Part shown: positions 11,438-23,295 of the stretch, in pieces
Position numbering within the stretch: position 1 is the stretch's first letter
Layout of the letters: the number at the start of each line of letters is the position of its first letter
Assembly: GCA_037349315.1 (NCBI GenBank)
Contig: JBAIAC010000007.1
Span: forward strand, 49,129,001-49,193,000
Direction: 5' to 3'
Source: Chelydra serpentina
Taxonomy: Eukaryota > Chordata > Testudines > Chelydridae
DNA length: 64,000 nt
Position numbers and translations under genes: made by a program
Notes under the pieces: model-generated
What the model saw: the letters and a program-made list of their open reading frames with translations, nothing else
What the model was told of the DNA's origin: nothing
Database searches by the model: none

Positions 11438-14400
11438 TAAGTTGCTGGTTTGCCTAATGGATCCAGACTAGGTCATGATCAAGCTGGGTAGAGGAAGTCA
11501 CCATCTCTGGCTCATCATTTTATGGCAGCCTTTATATTAATAGACAGGGGTGGGGCATGCAAACTAAATTCAGGTGATTCCCTTTCAGAAGTAGACCATC
11601 ATTTCTTTTCTCTACTACCTGAGCTTCAGACATGATGTACCACTTGTTTATCAAGCCTCTTCGAGGTTTTTAAAAAAGGGGGGATTCTTTCTCTCTTGGG
11701 GAAGAGGCAGAAGATAGAATGTTGCAGCAGTTCTGTTTGGGTATCCCCAATATGAATAATTGTAATGCAATCATGTGACAACCATGCTATAACATTCTTG
11801 GGTTTTGTTTGAATAGAGGGACCAAACTATGTTCAGGGAACTATTCTATAGTCTATAGTATAGACAGCACTAAAAAGGTCTGGCCTGTAACATGATTATT
11901 AGCCCTGTCAACGCAGGAAAAAAATCAATCCATGCTGCAAGATGGCTAAGGCCCATACACAGTAGTAACCTTTGTGTAGTTGGGACCTTGGGGAAGAGAG
12001 GTTAAGTACCATTCATGCTCCATTTGTTTCAGACACATGAGGCATCTATCTCTCCAACTCATGCACAAACAGGTCCTGATCCAACTCCCACTGAAGCTAA
12101 TGGAAAGGAGTCCTCAAAGAGGAGAGACTATAAAATTAAATGAGAATGCACCAGGATCTTGGAGAGAGGAAGGAATGGTAACCTCACTTTCCATGTTCAG
12201 CTCTGCACTAAAGGATCCTAAACAACAAGCCAATAAAATACAAGTGTTGCAAGAAACCCCATACTTTGAAATGAAAGTTCTCGAGTGTCCTTTCCCCTGT
12301 GAGACAATTTGGGGAATCTGTATAGGTACAGCTTATGAATTGTCTGATACCGAAAAATTGTTACATGTATCTGTCATTTTGAATGTGGGGTTCATTTGCT
12401 TTTTCTGTGGTTCTCTTTAATTTCAAGGGGCAGTGTCCAAGGGCTAACAATAGAGTGTCCATTAAACCTTGATGTTATGCAAAAGAACTGCTTTATCAGG
12501 GGACAGGCTGACTAGCAAAAAGAATCCACTGGTAGTGGTGTCTCCTGTTGAGGCAAAGCAGGAGGTCACATGACACAGAAGGCTGGAAGGCTATAAAGGG
12601 GCAGGAGCTGCTCCTTATGTCACAAACCTCTCAAGAGCACGTTTGGCCTTTTTATAGTCGCTCCTAGCGGCTAGCCCTGTGTATTATTTTAAAGTGGAAT
12701 GGCTGGTGAATCAACTACCACCAAGTAATATGGATAGTCTTATCCCTACATCCACTTTATTCAGGCGAGGGATGGATTGAGTCTGTCCATCCACATGAGA
12801 ATCCTGCTCATTTTCTTAGATAAATTTGATTAGCTCTTACTGCAGTCTACTAAGAAAATTTCCCCTCCATAAAACCATTCAAGGGAGTTTTTGGTGCAAC
12901 TGCAAAGAGTGTAACAAAAGAAACTCAAGGTGGAATTTGACAAAAATGAGAGCCAGACTATAGTTGCCTCCTCTCAGGAGCAACCTTTATGAAGTTACCC
13001 TACCCTGTAAGTGTGAGTAACACTTTGAAGTAGAAAGAAAAGACAAATGGGATGATTTTGAAAAGTTCAAATTTCTTTGGAGACACCAAACTAATGGTGG
13101 AAAGCATTTCATTATTTGGTCTGATTTTCCAAACTAATAGAAGCAAAAACACAGAGAGTAAAGGGGAAAAATACTGGTGTTCATTGTCCTACAGAATGTT
13201 AAAAATGGTCATTCAAGCAAATTTATGGCATAGATGAGACAACTGTTTACAAGATTATCTTTGCTACAAAGCCTACAAAACATAGATTGAATGTGGAAGC
13301 TTCACAGAGAAAGTTCTTAGAGCATGGGTTTATAATTCTTTATCACCAAGCTGAAGAACACTGCTAGTTCACTAGAATGGCCTTTTGCCCTGGGACTGAG
13401 TCTTAACTTCACGACAAGAACATCCAATTCAGACCTCACTGGAACAAACATGGTGGGGTTTAGTCCAGGTCTTATATACCTTCATTTAGCCAATCCAAAC
13501 AAACGTAGTATTCTCCTGGGGAATACTAAAATGTGATACCTCTTTGCGAGCCCAGTGGTTAATTTAATAATCATATTTGCCAACCTCTGGGGAAACAATA
13601 GCAAAATCAATTTCAGACCACCAGACTGGGAAACACTGCCAGAGATGTAGGCACACTGCCCCCTTTTCTTTCTCATCAGCTGTTTTCCAAAAGAGTTGCT
13701 ATTTGAAAGAGAATAAATCACTTGACAACCAATGGTAGAGTTTTCCAACGCAGAAAGACATCAAGGAGCTATTTTTTCATGTTACATTAGTTCTTCTGCA
13801 ATCATTCTGACCAAGACCTAAAGTGACTTGTTTAAAAACAAGTGTGGTAGGTTCTCCCACAGATATCTAAGGTAGCTTGTGTACTTTTGGCCCCCCGTTT
13901 GAAAAATATCTAAATAGCTAAAATGATCTGCAATCATGGAAAGCCCCACTTCACATTCCTGAATATGTGAAACTTTCTATTGGACTCAAACCAGAATTTC
14001 CTTTAGGTAAGCTTCCTTTCCAATACAGAGGCCTCCTGTTCAGCCTCATCTCAAAGTATTTGTCTAATACTGGCCTCAGGTCCTCTCTTAGGTGGACAGG
14101 GTAAGAGACATAATGATTTCTAACACAAGTATCAAGGTACTCTGAACTTGTGTAGCATCTAAGAATTGTCATTCACCAGACAGCTGTTTCAGTGCTAATA
14201 TAGTCTTTCTCCACTCGAAGGTGTATTTGTCTTGCACACCTTTGCCCTCCCTTCCTTTTATCACAGCTCAGTATTCTTTGCATCTCTTCAAACTAGTTGC
14301 CCTACCTTGTAGCATTGAAGCATATTTCCATTCTAACTTGTTCACAGATCTTTCTACCATTGTGGGGCTACCTGGAGGAAAAATTTTACAGGTTCTTTTC

Positions 14401-14518
14401 CATTGTTTTCCTGTTTAAATTTTCATTAACTAGTAAACTAATAATATGAAAGTCTGTTTGAAGAATCCAATTTGGGTTAATGTTGGAGGAATCTTGCTTG
14501 AAGTGAATACCTCATTTG
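11438..14518. other. Low-repeat intronic DNA
   Basis: No gene can be supported. A 146-codon frame at 11980-12420 has no recognisable domain, and a frame of that length is expected by chance in 64 kb. At 12590-12670 'ggctataaaggggcagg' and a nearby 'ctttttatagtcgc' are TATA-like, without other promoter or LTR evidence. Confidence 0.4.
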
Positions 14519-14965
14519 TAGGGCCCTACCAAATTAATGGTCCATTTTGGTCAATTTCATGGTCATAGGATATTAAAAATAATACATTTCATAATTTCAG
14601 CTATTTAAATCTGAAATTTCACAGTGTTGTAATTGTAGGGGTCCTAACTAAAAAAGGAGTTGTGGGGGGGTCATTGCCACCCTTACTTCTATGCTGCTGC
14701 CTTCAGAGCTGGGCACCCGGCCAACAGCTGCCGCTCTCTGGCCACCCAGCTCTGAAGGCAGCGCAGACATAAGGGTGGCAATATCGCAATCTCCCTAAAA
14801 TAACCTTGCAACCCCCCTGCAACTCCCTTTTGGGTCAGGACCCCCATTTTGAGAAACACTGGTCTTCCCCATTAAATCTGTATAGTATAGGGTAAAAGCA
14901 CACAAAAGACCAGATTTCATGGTCCGTGACGCGTTTTTCATGGCCATTAATTGAGTAGGGCCCTA
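14519..14965. mobile_element. hAT-like non-autonomous element with TIRs 'tagggccctac'
   Basis: Terminal inverted repeats: left 'tagggccctaccaaattaat' and right '...attaattgagtagggccct'. The flanks 'ctcatttg' (14511-14518) and 'cccattta' (14966-14973) match at 6 of 8 positions, fitting an aged 8-bp hAT target duplication. The interior holds its own hairpin near 14696-14765 with arms 'gctgccttcagagctggg' and 'cccagctctgaaggcagc'. No transposase is present. Confidence 0.7.
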
Positions 14966-16056
14966 CCCATTTAAGTTATTTAACTTATCTGCAGCCAAAG
15001 CTTGCTATTTACCCTGAGACCAGGAGGCTATGATGAGAAGTGCACTGTTAAGTTTAAATTTTTTAATATATCAGGTCTTATCTCCCACTTCCACCATGCA
15101 TTTTTGTCCTCCCAAATAACTTATCATATGTGCCCCATAATCCAGGGTGGAATTTTCAAATGCACTTAAGTAACTTATGAGCAAAAATCCCATAGACTTT
15201 CAGTTCTCCTAAATCACTTCGTTCTTTTGAAAATCCCACCGTTGATATCTGGCTACCTGATTTGCAGGCGCAATCAGATATCTGGCTGCTATCACTTACC
15301 CTCAAACATTCCAGGCACAAAGCTTTCTATCTTACTCCCACTGAAGTCAGTGGGAATCTTATCTGCCAGTTTTCAAAATAGGACCTTTTTAAAGTTTAGT
15401 GAGTTAAAGAGGACAAACTGACTTAAATAGCAATAGAGAAGAATCATTTGATAGGGGGTGGAAAAGGCTTAATGAGAACAATTTGCTAATATGAAGCTCC
15501 TTCTTTCTACCACACTCTCTCTTCTTCATGTCTAAATTATAACAGCAAATATGGAATGGGCATAGCTGCCAACTTCTAGCATCGTATGCAAATTTATATC
15601 AAACTAATCTGCATATTCATACATTTACATGTCCCTATAAACTTCAGCCTTTGGTCAACACATTCTGCTCTAAGCAGTGGTGTGCGTAGGTCATGGAGCT
15701 GCCAAAAGGTATCTATGGATGGGAAAGAATCTTGGAGGCTGTCATGGTAGGTGAGTGAGCCTTGGAGAGTGACTGGGTCAGTCGTGGGAGTATGGAATTG
15801 CCAAAGGATTTCTGGGCATGCTGAATTGGATAGGTTGCAGTGTTGGGGGTGGGGTTGCTGGGTAGGTATATTGTGGGAGGAATCTTGTGACTGAGTGGGG
15901 AAGTCTGGTATGGGGCTGTCTGGAGTGTAAACTGGGGGCTGGTGAGAGATGAATATATGGGGGAAAACTAGTGACTGACTATGGGGGAAGATAGTGTCTG
16001 GAGAGGAATCCTGGATCTGGGGGAGCCTGGTACTAGTACTGCACCCCTCACCACAT
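14966..16056. other. Unassigned DNA with small palindrome; G-rich stretch 15.66-16.02 kb
   Basis: Contains the palindromic element at 15146-15240. The 15660-16020 part is G-rich with loosely repeated 'tgggggaa/gtgactg' motifs and may be a decayed minisatellite or repeat. No gene seen. Confidence 0.35.
15146..15240. repeat. Palindromic MITE-like element
   Basis: Left end 'ggtggaattttcaaatgcac' is the imperfect reverse complement of the right end 'gttcttttgaaaatcccacc', with 'cttaagtaacttatgagc' and 'agttctcctaaatcacttc' forming the inner arms around 'catagactttcag'. Non-coding. Confidence 0.7.
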
Positions 16057-16126
16057 CTTTTGTGAAATGTAGAGAGATTACATCCTTTTCCTCAACTGAT
16101 ATAAACATTTTTCCCCCAGATACCTC
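16057..16126 (+). repeat. 70-bp direct repeat, copy 1
   Basis: Begins 'cttttgtgaaatgtagaga' and ends 'cagatacctc'. It is almost identical to 17604-17672, differing only in the 'tttttccccc' versus 'ttttctccc' tract. The sequences on either side of the two copies are unrelated. Confidence 0.9.
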
Positions 16127-16559
16127 CCTGGCTGCTGGAGGAGCAAGTGTCTCCTCTTAGCTGTTTCTTCCCCACTGATCCAGCAGTGCAGACAGAAGCC
16201 ATCTGGCTGCCCCAGCATAGTGGCCACTGGTGGCTGACAGCTGCATTTGCAGCCTATTACTGAAGCCCAATTGGATGCATGACCTCTCATCTGGGCTGCA
16301 GGAATAGGACATGGTTGCCAAATACACAAGTGTCACATAAGACATGACACTTAGCAGCCCTGAATGGGGAAAACATGAGAAAATCCTAATTCCTCACTGT
16401 TTCAGTTCTGTGGCCACACTCACTGAAGTCTGAGACTCAAAGTCAATGGGCATTTCACACACAGAGTGCCCCTAATTGCTGGTTTAGATTTTGTTGGAGT
16501 ATGTTCAATTCTGAGTGATAAATCTATCCCAGATCTACTTAGATTCTAAACTCTGGGGC

Positions 16560-16655
16560 AGAAACCATCTTTGGTCTGTGTTTGTACAGCACCTAGCACA
16601 CTGAGGTCCTGCTCCATGACTAGAGCTTGTAGGAGCTACAGTAATACACATAATT
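16560..16655 (+). repeat. Ancient SINE/LINE 3'-end fragment ('gtacagcacctagcac' type)
   Basis: 'gtttgtacagcacctagcac', 'gaggtcctgctccatgac' and 'gtaggagctacagtaata' resemble fragments seen here at 25842-25925 and 56985-57055. This is an old amniote interspersed repeat, probably an L3/CR1-like 3' end. Family assignment is tentative. Confidence 0.45.
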
Positions 16656-17092
16656 AATTTGCTAATTTGGTAGGTTATTCTAAACAATTTTAATTTGTCA
16701 ATATATTGTTTTTTTTAAGAAATAACATATTTGTATGAATTGGAGGCTGATGTTTAATGTTGCTGATCAGCACTCGGGAGTGGGGGAAAGAATCCCATCT
16801 ATCCCAAATGAGGAATTATAGAAGATCATCCAAAACAAATGTTCTGAAGGAGAGTAAAGTTCAAAGGCTGAGCAAAAAACAGATCTTGATATCACATTAT
16901 TGATCCTTGCCATATGAACTCCACACTTCAAAGACATGACACCGACTGAAAAACCTCACTTGGAGATGTGACATTTCACCACCATATGTATGCAACTGGG
17001 CACTGAGTTAAAATTCATTCTGTGTACATTCGAGTCTAAAAGGCGCAGTGCTCCATGACTCCTGAAATCCATCTCCCATGCATGAATAGCAT

Positions 17093-17216
17093 CAGGGTGA
17101 CCAGATGTCCCGATTTTATAGGGACAGTCCCGATTTTGGGGTCTTTTTCTTATATAGGCTCCTATTACCCCCCATCCCCTGTCCCGATTTTTCACACTTG
17201 TTGTCTGGTCAACCTA
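17093..17216. mobile_element. 124-bp hAT-type MITE with 8-bp target duplication
   Basis: Starts 'cagggtgaccagatgtcccg' and ends 'ttgtctggtcaaccta', forming terminal inverted repeats. It is flanked by 'aatagcat' (17085-17092) and 'aatagcac' (17217-17224), an 8-bp target duplication with one change. Internally 'gtcccgatttt' recurs three times. Too short for any protein. Confidence 0.85.
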
Positions 17217-17603
17217 AATAGCACTGTTTGCCCAATGGCTGCTGCCTTCCCTTTGCCCTTCCCCAGATGCTCACTTCAAGTTCTGAACTAGGTATCAGGG
17301 ATGGTAAACCTGTAGGTTTAAAACTGGTGCAAAATACTAGAGAATATACTGTGGTGGTGGTCTTAAGGACTGGCAGTGTGGATAGTACTGTACAAGACCC
17401 AAAATACTGAAAGTTTCTGCTTCAAAGAACTTACAATCTAAACAAGATAGACACAGAGTAAATAGGATGCACTGGGAAGTCCCGAGAGGAATTAACTGTT
17501 TTTTATTTTTTGCTGCTGCTTCACACATTGGCTAGAGGAAAGAATGGACACTAGTACAGCTTTCTTTGGAGACTAAATTGATCATCACTATAAAATGCCT
17601 AAA

Positions 17604-17672
17604 CTTTTGTGAAATGTAGAGAGATTACATCCTTTTCCTCAACTGATATAAACATTTTCTCCCAGATACCTC
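17604..17672 (+). repeat. 70-bp direct repeat, copy 2
   Basis: Second copy of 16057-16126, about 1.55 kb downstream in the same orientation. The flanks are unrelated, so it is not an extended tandem duplication. Confidence 0.9.
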
Positions 17673-17745
17673 TAAAGGCATTCACTAAGGGACCTAGAGA
17701 GCATTTTCAACCTTTCTAATCACTTCCATAAAAATTGAACACGGA

Positions 17746-17830
17746 GGACCAGATTCACAGCTGGTGTAAACTGACCTAGCTCCACAGATATCAACAGAGC
17801 TATTCACACTTGCACTAGCTGATGATCCAG
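17746..17830. repeat. Palindromic MITE-like element
   Basis: Left 'ggaccagattcacagctggt' and right 'gcactagctgatgatcc' are imperfect reverse complements. The inner arms include 'cctagctccacaga' and 'tcaacagagctat'. It is decayed and non-coding. Confidence 0.6.
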
Positions 17831-18689
17831 CATATTTGGACTAGTAATAGTCCTTGGTATATTCCCTCTTTCAGTCGGAGATAATCATTGACACGCCATA
17901 GTCAAATCCCATATTTTACATGCAACATCATCCTACAAAGTAGATTTTTTTTTTTTCAGTTCAGTTGTCCAAAGTCAACATGCAGAGTTAAAGGAAAGAA
18001 AGAAGATTGAGGGTCAATACATTTTTTTATCTTTTAAACAGCTTTTTAAAAAACTAATATTTTTGGCAGAATCTCTTATGGAAAATGTTAAGTTATCAAT
18101 GGCTGTTTTACATTTGTTACAACCACAATCAGCTTTAGTTAACTAAATTAGCATTTAGCATTCTAAAGAGCAGTAACAACTCTTCTGTGCTTATAATGTC
18201 ATTAGCTCCTTATTAACATAATTTTTGTTGCCAAGCAACTAAAGCTTCTGTGCCATATTTGATGGAATTATGCCAAGATTATTTAAAAGCGCAAAGATCA
18301 ATCCCATTTTAATGCAGAATAAAACTGAGCTAACGCCTGAGTACTTTATCAAATTTTCAGTTTAGGATGGTAATATTTAAGAGGGGGTGGGGGAAACCCA
18401 GAAATTGAAGGATAAAAGGTAAACAAAATGCCATTTCCAGGTGAATCTAGTAGCGAAAAACTAAACGATAAAGATAATTTGCTTCAATGTGGGTGTGTAG
18501 TCACTTATAAAATACGTAACTGTCTTTGAGTCAGAATTAAGCTGACTTTCTACGCTTTTCATCAGTGGCAACATGATTTGAGCAGGTAGGTCAGCACCTC
18601 ACATATAACGTCTGACTTTGTTTTTAAATGTCAATGTTTAATATTTTAAAAATTGGCAGGTTGATGGGATTTGATGAGTATATTGTACC
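17831..18689. other. AT-rich unassigned DNA
   Basis: No gene or clear repeat is seen. It includes a T-run near 17946-17957 and AT-rich tracts. Similarity to CR1 may begin before 18690 but is too decayed to place. Confidence 0.4.
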
Positions 18690-19702
18690 CTAAGTTTGCA
18701 TTATGTATTGCTGGAAGATCAAACAGGACGCTTTTTTAAACTATTAAATGCAAACAAAGGGTAGGAATAAATGGTCCATTTTCAGAATGGAGAGAGGTAA
18801 ATAGTGGTGTCCCCCAGGAGTCTGAACTGGGACCAGTACTGGTCAACATATTCATAAATGATCTGGAAAAAGGGGTAAACAGTGAGGTGGCAAAACTTGC
18901 AGATGATACAAAACTACTCAAGATAGTTAAATACTCAAGAAGAGTTACAAAGGGATCTCTCAAAACTGGGTGACTGGGCAACAAAATGGCAGATGAAATT
19001 CAATGTTGATCAATGCAAAGTAATGCACATTGGAAAACCTAATCCCAACTATACATATAAAATGATGGGGTCTAAATTAGCTGTTACCACTCAAGGAAGA
19101 GATCTTGGCGTCATTGTGGATAGTTCCCTGAAAACATCCACTCAATGTGCAGTGGCAGTCAAAAAAGCAAACAGAATGTTGGAAATCATTAAGAAAGGGA
19201 TAGATAATAAGACCGAAAATATCATATGGTATGCCCACATCTTGAATACTGTGCACAGATGGTCACCCCATCTCAAAAAGATATATTGCAATTGGGAAAA
19301 GATTCAGAAAAGGGCAACAGAAATGATTAGGGGTAGGAATAGCTTCCGTAAGAGGAGAAAATAATAAGACTGAGATTTTTCAGCTTGGAAAAGAGACTAC
19401 TAAGAGGGGGATCTGATAGCAGTCTATAAAATCATGACGGGTGTGGAGAAAGTAAATAAGGAAGTGTTATTTACTCCTCATAACACAAGAACTAGGGGTC
19501 ATCAAATGAAATGAATAGGCAGCAGGTTTAAAACAAACAAAAGGAAGTATTTCTTCACACAACACATAGTCAACCTGTGGAACTCCTTGCGAGAGGATCT
19601 TGCGAAGGCCAAGACTATAACAGGGTTCAAAAAAAGAACTAGATAAATTCATAGAGGACAGGTCCATCAATGGCTATTAACCAGGATGGACAGGGATGGT
19701 GT
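18690..19702 (+). mobile_element. CR1 LINE, older subfamily, lacking its 3' tail
   Basis: The RT region is recognisable from about 18770: '[20 protein letters not shown]' with '[15 protein letters not shown]', then '[11 protein letters not shown]' (palm motif with A-D-D) near 18890-18925. The C-terminal region follows at 18993-19364 ('LAVTTQGRDLGVIVDSSLKT'), then the 'LNSLREDLAKAKTI' region on to 19702. Frameshifts and stops are frequent. The element stops before its 3' UTR, and a matching tail reappears at 20342-20590. Confidence 0.85.
18993..19364 (+). pseudogene. CR1 ORF2 C-terminal fragment
   Basis: This is a 123-codon stretch encoding CR1 sequence after the FADD/ADD palm motif: 'MKFNVDQCKVMHIGKPNP', 'GRDLGVIVDSSLKTSTQC', 'KKANRMLEIIKKGID', 'KIQKRATEMIRG'. 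It corresponds to copy A positions about 3897-4260. Similarity continues on both sides in other frames, so start and stop are accidental. Confidence 0.8.
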
Positions 19703-20341
19703 CACAGAAACACTGCCTATTTTGAACTGCTTTTCATGCATTTCTCAAGTGTTTAAAGCTAAATATATTCTTTTCTACCGCTAAATTAAAACAAAATATC
19801 TAAGGTTTTGGGGGTACAGTAGGGGTTATACAGTAGCTCTGGTGAGGACATGGGCGCTAGGGAAAAATAGTGGGAGTTCAAAAGTTAGCTTAACTTACCT
19901 GACAGTATAGGGAGAGGTGGTTGATAATATAGGCTGTTTGGTAGTCTGCTTGGGGTTATTTCTATAGGAAGGAATGGAGACATTTGTCTGTGCTCTCCTA
20001 CATTACCAAGCACTGCCTGCACACCTTCACTAGGGAGGCAGTAACTAGGGGCAGAGCTGCTTTTACTCCCTGGATACTCCCGGAAAGATAGAAGGTCTTA
20101 TAAAAACCTCTCCAGGTATGCTGGAGGGGTTTGCTGTGCCCGTTACTGATAGTAGCTGCTGTGTGCTTCAACATGAGAAGGGGGAGGCATCATAAGATGT
20201 TGTTGGGATAAAAGTACCTCAGTTCTGCGGAATATTTTACTTTGTGAAGCTGCTGTATGGTACCAGCAAAGATTGTCTGGAATTAGCTTGTGTTTATGGT
20301 GGTTTTTTCTGGAGTCTCTCTGCCAGGCCAATGCCAGACTC
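19703..20341. other. 640-bp segment inserted between two overlapping CR1 parts
   Basis: Begins 'tgtcacagaaacactg' (19701 on) and ends '...ccagactctaaca'. It has a 'cttataaaaacctctccagg' TATA-like box near 20097 and a 'gataaaag' near 20208. TG...CA ends plus TATA hint at a solo LTR, but the flanking repeat is about 80 bp of CR1 rather than a 4-6 bp target duplication. Identity unresolved. Confidence 0.4.
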
Positions 20342-20590
20342 TAACAGGGTTCAAAAAAGAATAAGATAAGTTCATAGAGGACAGGTCCATCAATGGCTAT
20401 TAGTCAGGATGAGCAGGGATAGTCTCGCTAGCCTCCTGTTTGCCAGAAGCTGGGAATGGGTGACAGAGGATGGATTACTTGATGATTGCCTGTTCTGTTC
20501 ATTTCCCCCTGTGGCACCTGGAATTGTCCACTGTCAGAAGACAGGATACTGGGCTAGATAGATCTTTGGTCTGACCCACATGTCCTTGGC
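20342..20590 (+). mobile_element. CR1 LINE 3' tail
   Basis: Starts by repeating 'cagggttcaaaaaagaa' and 'ttcatagaggacaggtccat', also present at 19622-19700, then continues into the CR1/L3-type 3' UTR ('gacagaggatggattacttg', 'ggatactgggctagatagat', 'ctttggtctgaccca'). It may be the displaced 3' end of the 18.7-19.7 kb element or an independent short insertion. Confidence 0.75.
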
Positions 20591-22589
20591 AAGTCTCAAA
20601 GACCATCTACAAAGGAGTTTCAAAAAATTTAGGTTTATGCCCCTTTGTGTTTTTATTGATGTATAAAGTAGGCCTGAAACATGTAGTATTATTCCCACTT
20701 GTCCGTTTTATCTTAGAAGTATCACAAACATCAATTCAGATCTTCCCTGGTTCTGCTGGAAGGTTTATTGTGGAGTTCAGATGATGCATACTGCTAGTAT
20801 TTTCACTATAACTGAGGGGATGAGGGTGCTGAATGTTTAATACAGATGCTTTCTCCAAAATGTTGCTTCATTGAAATTAAGTGTATGTTAACAAAACAAA
20901 CAGAAATAGTTGTAAGCAGTCTGAATAAAAGTAATTTGGCTCTTGTGAAGTTGTTTCACTAGTTCTCATGTCTGCCAGCCTGGATGGACTAGTGTGTGTG
21001 GTGTAGTTTGTTTGTCTTTTGGTGTTTTTTTTAAATAAAAAAAAAGGGGGGGGGGCAGGAGATGGAGGGCAGAAACTGAACAAACCTTTCAGAGAAAAGG
21101 GGCATAGCCTAATTTTTTTCCCCCTTCATGGATGATCTTTAACATGTCTGTCTGTTTGTCCAACTGTAAAACAGGGATAAGATTTATCTTCTTGGAGGTG
21201 CTGTGGAGGATCAATAGTTTTCTGTACAGTTCTGAAGAGGAAACATGCTACATCTATATAGTGCTTTCATTCAAATAGGTCCTCAAGGGCTTCTCAAGTT
21301 ATGTTATGCTGACTCTACAAGGTGTGCTTATAAATATATCACTTTGCCCAGTGACTGACGTGCTATTTAACACTAAACAAGCAATACTATATATCAGTTA
21401 TCAGGAAGTTCAGAATACGATAACCATGTGAATTTGCATGTAGAAGTTGTGGACAAAATGAAATTATCCAATTTAAAAATTGGCTAAGACCCTGGGTTAT
21501 CACTCCTAGATCTCCTGCAAAGCACCACAGAATCTCCAACTATGATCAATCTTGTTTTTTACGATTCAAGTGAAATATCTTGCTATGGGAGTACTGCATA
21601 CAATTCTGAACAATTATTTCCAGTATAGTTTCAGAGTTAGGCTTCTAAGTGCAGGACCACATCAAATAATTATATTAATCCATCTTATACTGTAGTACAT
21701 ATACTATGGGAAGCTATTTTTACTGTCAGATGCATAATGCAATGAGATGTACAGTGCCTATAGACTACAAAAATCTACATTCCACAACTTTTTGTTTTGT
21801 ATTGCCCTTATGATTCAAGTAATTACCACTCTGTGCCATTCTAACAGGCACAGTTTTGTTCATCAGAAGATGATTGAAATGTAGAAGAGCTCTGCATATG
21901 TAGAAGAGCTCCATTCCAGTAGGTTGACATATTCTAATAGTTTTTCCGTCGCTCTTCCCTTTGTTAGAGCTTTAGTAAAAGAAACAGTTAAGGATGTGAA
22001 TCGTGACATGCATTTAAGGAAGCTATTTCAAGCATCCTTTTTCTAATAAGCTTTCTTTTTTGCTATTTAGGATTACAGGTCTGTGGGGAGACCTGAATGG
22101 TCCCCTGGTTGTCTAGAAGAGATGAAACATATGAATAGGAAAGCATTGTCTTATCTTATTAGCACTGGGGGGAAAAACATGTTCAGAGGGCAGAAGTAAA
22201 GATTTTGGGCAGTTGATTGATCTGATGACAGAAAGTTGCATACAATATACATTTCAAAAACTTAAGGTCCTCACAGCATCACCAGCACAATGGAAGGGTT
22301 TGTCACATAAGTAAAAGGTGTGTTAGGTGTTTGCTCGTGTTCTGAAACTCTAGTGTAAACAAAGCAGGAAGACAATATCTGCAAATCCTAGCCACAGTGG
22401 TCAATAGAACAACTTCCACTGACCTCAGTGGGACCAGGATTTCACCCTAATACATAAGCTTGAGTGGAAGCCTATGCTCCCCCTCTAGGGACTGGTTGTA
22501 TTTAGGACAAATGGTGGGTTTTAAAAACATTTTAACTAATATATTTTAAAACTCTAATGGTCACTTCTACTACTTAATGTAAGTTAAAA
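20591..22589. other. Unassigned DNA with a possible MIR fragment
   Basis: No gene seen. At about 21140-21260 'ccaactgtaaaacagggata' resembles the MIR/CORE-SINE 3' region. A TTTTTT-AAA and G9 run lies near 21027-21057. Remaining sequence not recognised. Confidence 0.35.
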
Positions 22590-22670
22590 TACAACTTGCC
22601 CTGTTTACACTAGGGTTTTAAAACATGCTTATTAACATTTTTGCTAACACACTTAAAATACCTTTTAGCC

Positions 22671-23295
22671 CAGGGGTGGGCAAACTCTTTGGCCTGAGGG
22701 CCACATCTAGGAATAGAAATTGTATGGTGGGCCATGAATGCTCACAAAATTGGGGTTGGAGTGCAGGAGGGGGTGAGGGCTCCAGGGTGGGGCCAGAAAT
22801 TAGGAGTTCAGGGTGCGGGAGGGGGCTCCGGGCTGGGGATGAGGAGTTTGGAGTGCAGGAGGGTTCTCCGGGCTGGGATCAAGGGGTTCAGAGTGTGGGA
22901 GGGGGATCATGGCTGGGGCAGGGGGTTGAGGCATGTGGAGAGGCTCAGGGGGTGCAGGCTCTGGGCGGCGCTTACCTCAAGTGGCTCCCGGAAGCAGCAG
23001 CTTGTCCCTTCTCTGGCTCCTGCACTGCCAGGCAGCTCTGCACGCTGCCCCGTCTGCAGACACCGCCCCTGCAGCTCCCATTGGAGCACCGGAGGGGGGC
23101 CATTGGAGCTGGGCCATTGGAGTACGTAGGAGCTGGAGGGGGCCATGCCGCTGCTTCTGGAAACCGCATGGAGCAGTCCCCAACCCTGCTCACCGGCTGG
23201 AGCACCGGAGCGGGGCAAGCCCCAGACCCTGTTCCCCAGCAAGAGCTAAAGGGCTGGCTTAAAATGGCTGGTGGGCCATAGTTTGCCCAACCTTG
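22671..23295. mobile_element. 625-bp non-autonomous hAT element, perfect 8-bp TSD
   Basis: Left TIR 'caggggtgggcaaactcttt' and right TIR 'catagtttgcccaaccttg'. The duplication TTTTAGCC at 22663-22670 and 23296-23303 is perfect. The interior is GC-rich with short 'gggctgggatcagggg'-like repeats and no transposase. The long open frames across it (22625-23281 on the plus strand and frames on the minus) are composition artefacts. Confidence 0.95.

Noticed and set aside
11980..12420. 146-codon plus-strand frame
   Set aside because: No recognisable motif, no splice context, and chance-level length.
22625..23281. 218-codon frame, Gly/Trp-rich
   Set aside because: Lies almost wholly within a hAT element with a perfect TSD; GC-rich composition explains the lack of stops, and other frames are open too.
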